Shown here piece by piece: positions 61,545 through 64,000 of a stretch of DNA of 64,000 nt. The first letter of the stretch is position 1. Every line of letters begins with the position of its first letter. Position numbers and translations under genes: made by a program. The notes beneath the pieces were generated by a model. The model was given only the letters and a program-made list of their open reading frames with translations. It ran no database searches and was not told the origin of the DNA. Origin of the DNA: Bog-473 sp963725895 (GTDB taxonomy: Bacteria > Actinomycetota > Acidimicrobiia > Acidimicrobiales > RAAP-2); the NCBI GenBank assembly GCA_963725895.1, contig CAVSAJ010000001.1:1798001-1862000 (forward strand), given 5' to 3'.

Positions 61545-61688
61545 GCACCACCTCCTGGAGCACCACGTCGCACGGGAGCCCTCGCTACTGCACGTTAAGG
61601 CGGGAAGAGGTCGCGAGCAACTACGGTTTATTTGAGAGTTGTCCGTCGAACGTGACCCCGCTCTTCGTCTCATGGCTCGAAGGCGGGG

Positions 61689-64000
61689 TCAACGGGCCTT
61701 CCCGATCCTCCACGCGTCCCTGAGCTCGTCGGTGATTTGGAAGCCGGGTCGGTGCCCGTCACGCTCGGTGGCCTCGAACCCGCGCAGCATCCTCAGTCCC
61801 AAGATGGCAGACAGATTGGGGACACCGGGCAGGCGTCCCCACGTCTGGTCGAAGAGGTTGTCAGATGCTTGTACGAACGTGAAGAACCACCGCGTCCAAT
61901 CGGCCTTGGGCACACCCAGCAGCTCGGCCGTCTGGCCGCCGAGATAGTGACGGATACCGGATGCCGGAAGACCCCCCAGCGGGCGGATCCGGATGAGATC
62001 CCGCATGCACTCGATGGCGGCGTCGGTCAGCTCCCGGCCTGCGTCACTTTCGTCGTACGCGCGGACCTTGATGTGCTCCCAGACCGCCTGGGAATCAGCC
62101 CAATCCAAGGGCAGGAGGTCCGAACGGATCCCCATCTGGTGACCGACCAGGTTCCATGTGTGGATGTAGGCCTCCGCTTCAGCGTCATTGACGCGGACGC
62201 CCGATCGGCGGAGGGAGTCGATGCCCACGACACTGAATGAAAACAGGCAACCAAGCAGGTCTTCTTGGTTCAAAGGCACACCGAGCGCGTCGTCCCACGG
62301 CTCGATGGGATCGCCGGCCGGTGACCGGAGATCCTCCCCATGAAGGAGTAGGTGGCGGACCGCCGCGTGCATCAGACGCACGTGGCGAATCGTCTCGTAC
62401 CCGAGACCTCCGGTCTCGAGAGCGTTGGGGGTCATCGCGTTGATGATCATCTGCCCCGTCTCGACGTAGCGGCGCTTCGGCTTCCCGGTCAAACGGGCGG
62501 TTCGGACGAGGGGCTCCGCTCCTTTCGCACAGGCGTAATCGGCTGGCAGTGATGCCATCCACAGCGCCATGCCGAGCTGGGGCCCCCACTGACTGAAGAA
62601 CTTCTGGCCTTGTTGGACGAGGTCTGCATCTGCCCACTCCGGCCATGGCTCCTTGGCGGAGACGAATGTCCCGATGCCGGGCAGCTGCTCGTCCGGGACG
62701 TCGCCGGCGGACAGGCGCGCCAGCCGCGTGAAGAGCTTGGTGTGTCCCTCCCCGCTCTCGTCGAAGAAGGCGCTCACGGCGCGATCGGCCGGCCAGTCGG
62801 ACGCCGTTCGAAGGCTTTCGAGAAAGGTGTCGGTGAAGCGCCGGGTACCGATCGTGGGGGGTGGACGGTGCCCCGGCCCGGGAGTCGGCCAGCTGAGAGA
62901 CGAGCCCTGGCCAGGGATGTGACCGGCTTCGATGTCCGACACGACTGCGCCGTTGAACGGAGGCCCGAAGAGCTGCTTCCTGTGGTGGCGAGAGAGGAAC
63001 AGGTTCGCAATGAAGTTCATGCGGTCGTCGAGATTCACCCAGTCGGCGGCCGCACTTCCGACGCCATCGCCCCCGCTGCGGTTGAAGCGAGTCAACAACG
63101 TGTCCAGGTCTTCGACCTTGACGGGCACCATCTCTGGTGGCGTGAACGGCTGGTCTGTGATCGGGGGCACGTCCTGGTCGAGCCGCAGCGTTCCATCAGG
63201 CGTCTCGATGGTGCCGAGAAGCTTCGTCATCAGGTCACCCCAGAGGTCGCCCGTGGCCTTCACGACGGGGTCGAGGGCCGAGGCGATCGCGGGCTCAATG
63301 CGGGCAAATGCCCCGCCTTCGGAGACCAAACGCTTCTTGTAAAGGGCGGCGCCCTGGTTGACTCCCATGTCCATGCTGCCGGCGATCGCGCCCTGGAGGT
63401 GATGCTGCTCGTGCGCGCCAAGCTGCAGTGAGCCCGCCAGGATGCGCTGGCTCCTTATGACCGGATCCTTCTCCTCCATGGCGTCACACCAGAGTGAGAA
63501 CCCGGCGCGAAGGCGGTTGATCCCTTCGAATGGGGGTGCGCCCTCGCACTGCTCGAGCACTTGCGCACGTGCCGAGGCGTATTCGACGGGCTCGGCTCCG
63601 TAGCATGAGATGAACGTCGCTGCCGCGGGGGCGATCTCGGCGAAGACCTCGGTGTTGCCGTTCGACAGATTCAAAGCACATGCGCCAAGGAGCTCACGGA
63701 CGACATCGATGACGTGATCAGGGGTGACTTCGCCGAGTATTTCGGAGAGCAACTTCCCTTGTGGCCCGTCGTTCACGGAGCGGACTGCTGCCATCATCCC
63801 GTCGTGGAGGACGACGCGGTCATGGAGCCATTTGGGCAGGTCCTCGCCTCGAATGTTCCGACCGACGGTGTCCGAGGCCCAAGTGCCGAACGTGCACCAG
63901 TTCGCGGTATCCGGCGCAAGCAATCGAGTCAGCCCCGCGGCCAGATCCGAATAGGTCTGGGTGACCCAATAGTTGCGAAGAACACGGTCGTCGATGGCTA
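61689..64000 (-). CDS. MpaB/DUF2236-like oxygenase-family protein with long N-terminal region, 5' end outside window
   Basis: At least 770 residues; the frame is open to the window edge (IDDRVLRNYWVTQTYSDLAA precedes a TTG at 63923), so the start lies beyond 64000. The C-terminal 330 residues resemble the MpaB/rubber-oxygenase (DUF2236) domain: FFSQWGPQLGMALWMASLP, YVETGQMIINAMTPNALETG, HVRLMHAAVRHLLLHGEDLR, LNQEDLLGCLFSFSVVGIDS and YIHTWNLVGHQMGIRSDLLP, with the His residues expected to hold a b-type haem. The N-terminal 420 residues (TANWCTFGTWASDTVGRNIR, GSLQLGAHEQHHLQGAIAGS) are unassigned. Function is tentative. Confidence 0.65.
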   Translation of the reverse strand, partial: AIDDRVLRNYWVTQTYSDLAAGLTRLLAPDTANWCTFGTWASDTVGRNIRGEDLPKWLHDRVVLHDGMMAAVRSVNDGPQGKLLSEILGEVTPDHVIDVVRELLGACALNLSNGNTEVFAEIAPAAATFISCYGAEPVEYASARAQVLEQCEGAPPFEGINRLRAGFSLWCDAMEEKDPVIRSQRILAGSLQLGAHEQHHLQGAIAGSMDMGVNQGAALYKKRLVSEGGAFARIEPAIASALDPVVKATGDLWGDLMTKLLGTIETPDGTLRLDQDVPPITDQPFTPPEMVPVKVEDLDTLLTRFNRSGGDGVGSAAADWVNLDDRMNFIANLFLSRHHRKQLFGPPFNGAVVSDIEAGHIPGQGSSLSWPTPGPGHRPPPTIGTRRFTDTFLESLRTASDWPADRAVSAFFDESGEGHTKLFTRLARLSAGDVPDEQLPGIGTFVSAKEPWPEWADADLVQQGQKFFSQWGPQLGMALWMASLPADYACAKGAEPLVRTARLTGKPKRRYVETGQMIINAMTPNALETGGLGYETIRHVRLMHAAVRHLLLHGEDLRSPAGDPIEPWDDALGVPLNQEDLLGCLFSFSVVGIDSLRRSGVRVNDAEAEAYIHTWNLVGHQMGIRSDLLPLDWADSQAVWEHIKVRAYDESDAGRELTDAAIECMRDLIRIRPLGGLPASGIRHYLGGQTAELLGVPKADWTRWFFTFVQASDNLFDQTWGRLPGVPNLSAILGLRMLRGFEATERDGHRPGFQITDELRDAWRIGKAR

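Noticed and set aside
1..64000. tRNA, rRNA, CRISPR arrays, insertion sequences, prophage genes
   Set aside because: No T-loop words with matching acceptor arms, no spaced direct repeats and no transposase, integrase or phage motifs were recognised on either strand.

Overview
The window looks like high-GC chromosome from an actinobacterium, probably a member of the Acidimicrobiia. This is inferred from gene families and not from any marker RNA: a SUF iron-sulfur locus with SufU, LCP and RodZ-like cell-envelope proteins, KstR-type operators in front of acyl-CoA genes, an ethylmalonyl-CoA pathway pair, and citramalate synthase placed among the leucine genes. I see no rRNA, tRNA, CRISPR array, phage or transposon. 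The only clear mobile DNA is an intein inside sufB.

Layout. 1-2.9 kb: the 3' part of pyruvate dehydrogenase E1 (aceE), then three small minus-strand genes, all carrying several indels; this stretch reads like a poorly determined contig end. 2.9-7.1 kb: an HhH-GPD protein, thiE, a hydrolase plus acyl-CoA dehydrogenase pair, and a metallo-beta-lactamase-fold hydrolase. 7.2-17.9 kb: a two-armed SUF region. The plus strand carries sufC-sufS-sufU; the minus strand carries sufB (with a 383-residue intein) and, after an interruption, sufD, a Rieske ferredoxin and a second sufC. An LCP protein, an enoyl-CoA hydratase and a small Cys protein lie between. 18-28 kb: prolyl oligopeptidase, a RodZ-like protein, an RmlC epimerase, a flavin reductase, hydrolases, mutY, a MaoC hydratase, a polytopic membrane protein and a methyltransferase. 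28.5-31.9 kb: methylsuccinyl-CoA dehydrogenase and malyl-CoA/methylmalyl-CoA lyase (convergent), then a dienelactone hydrolase. 32-35.4 kb: an NlpC/P60 wall hydrolase, a divergent Lgt homologue and small proteins. 35.4-45.8 kb: a lipid or steroid catabolism block (SDR, acyl-CoA synthetase, hotdog thioesterase, crotonase, thiolase, acyl-CoA dehydrogenase, hydrolase) with two perfect KstR-consensus palindromes; an L,D-transpeptidase lipoprotein, an acetyltransferase and a methyltransferase are interspersed. 46-49.5 kb: a secreted GH76 protein and a CocE-type hydrolase. 49.5-56.2 kb: branched-chain amino acid genes in two divergent arms, leuB-ilvE-cimA (minus) and greA-leuC-leuD (plus). 56.2-64 kb: an acetyltransferase, an unknown membrane protein, a cyclase-STAND-TPR regulator and a partial MpaB/DUF2236 protein.

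How the genes fit together. SufB, SufC and SufD form the scaffold, SufS supplies persulfide sulfur and SufU relays it; the Rieske protein is translationally coupled to sufD and sufC. CimA, LeuC/LeuD, LeuB and IlvE could make isoleucine from pyruvate and acetyl-CoA, with LeuB/C/D also serving leucine. The KstR-like sites point to joint repression of the SDR/synthetase pair and the thiolase. The Mcd/Mcl pair, perhaps with the MaoC protein, suggests acetyl-CoA assimilation through the ethylmalonyl-CoA pathway.

Reliability. Single-base frameshifts break several otherwise well-conserved genes (aceE, a small Cys protein, a DinB protein, an Rrf2 regulator, a hydrolase, an enoyl-CoA hydratase, the sufB C-terminus, leuB). 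Because the broken genes are unrelated and the correct frame always resumes nearby, sequencing error is the likeliest cause, and these entries are marked accordingly.
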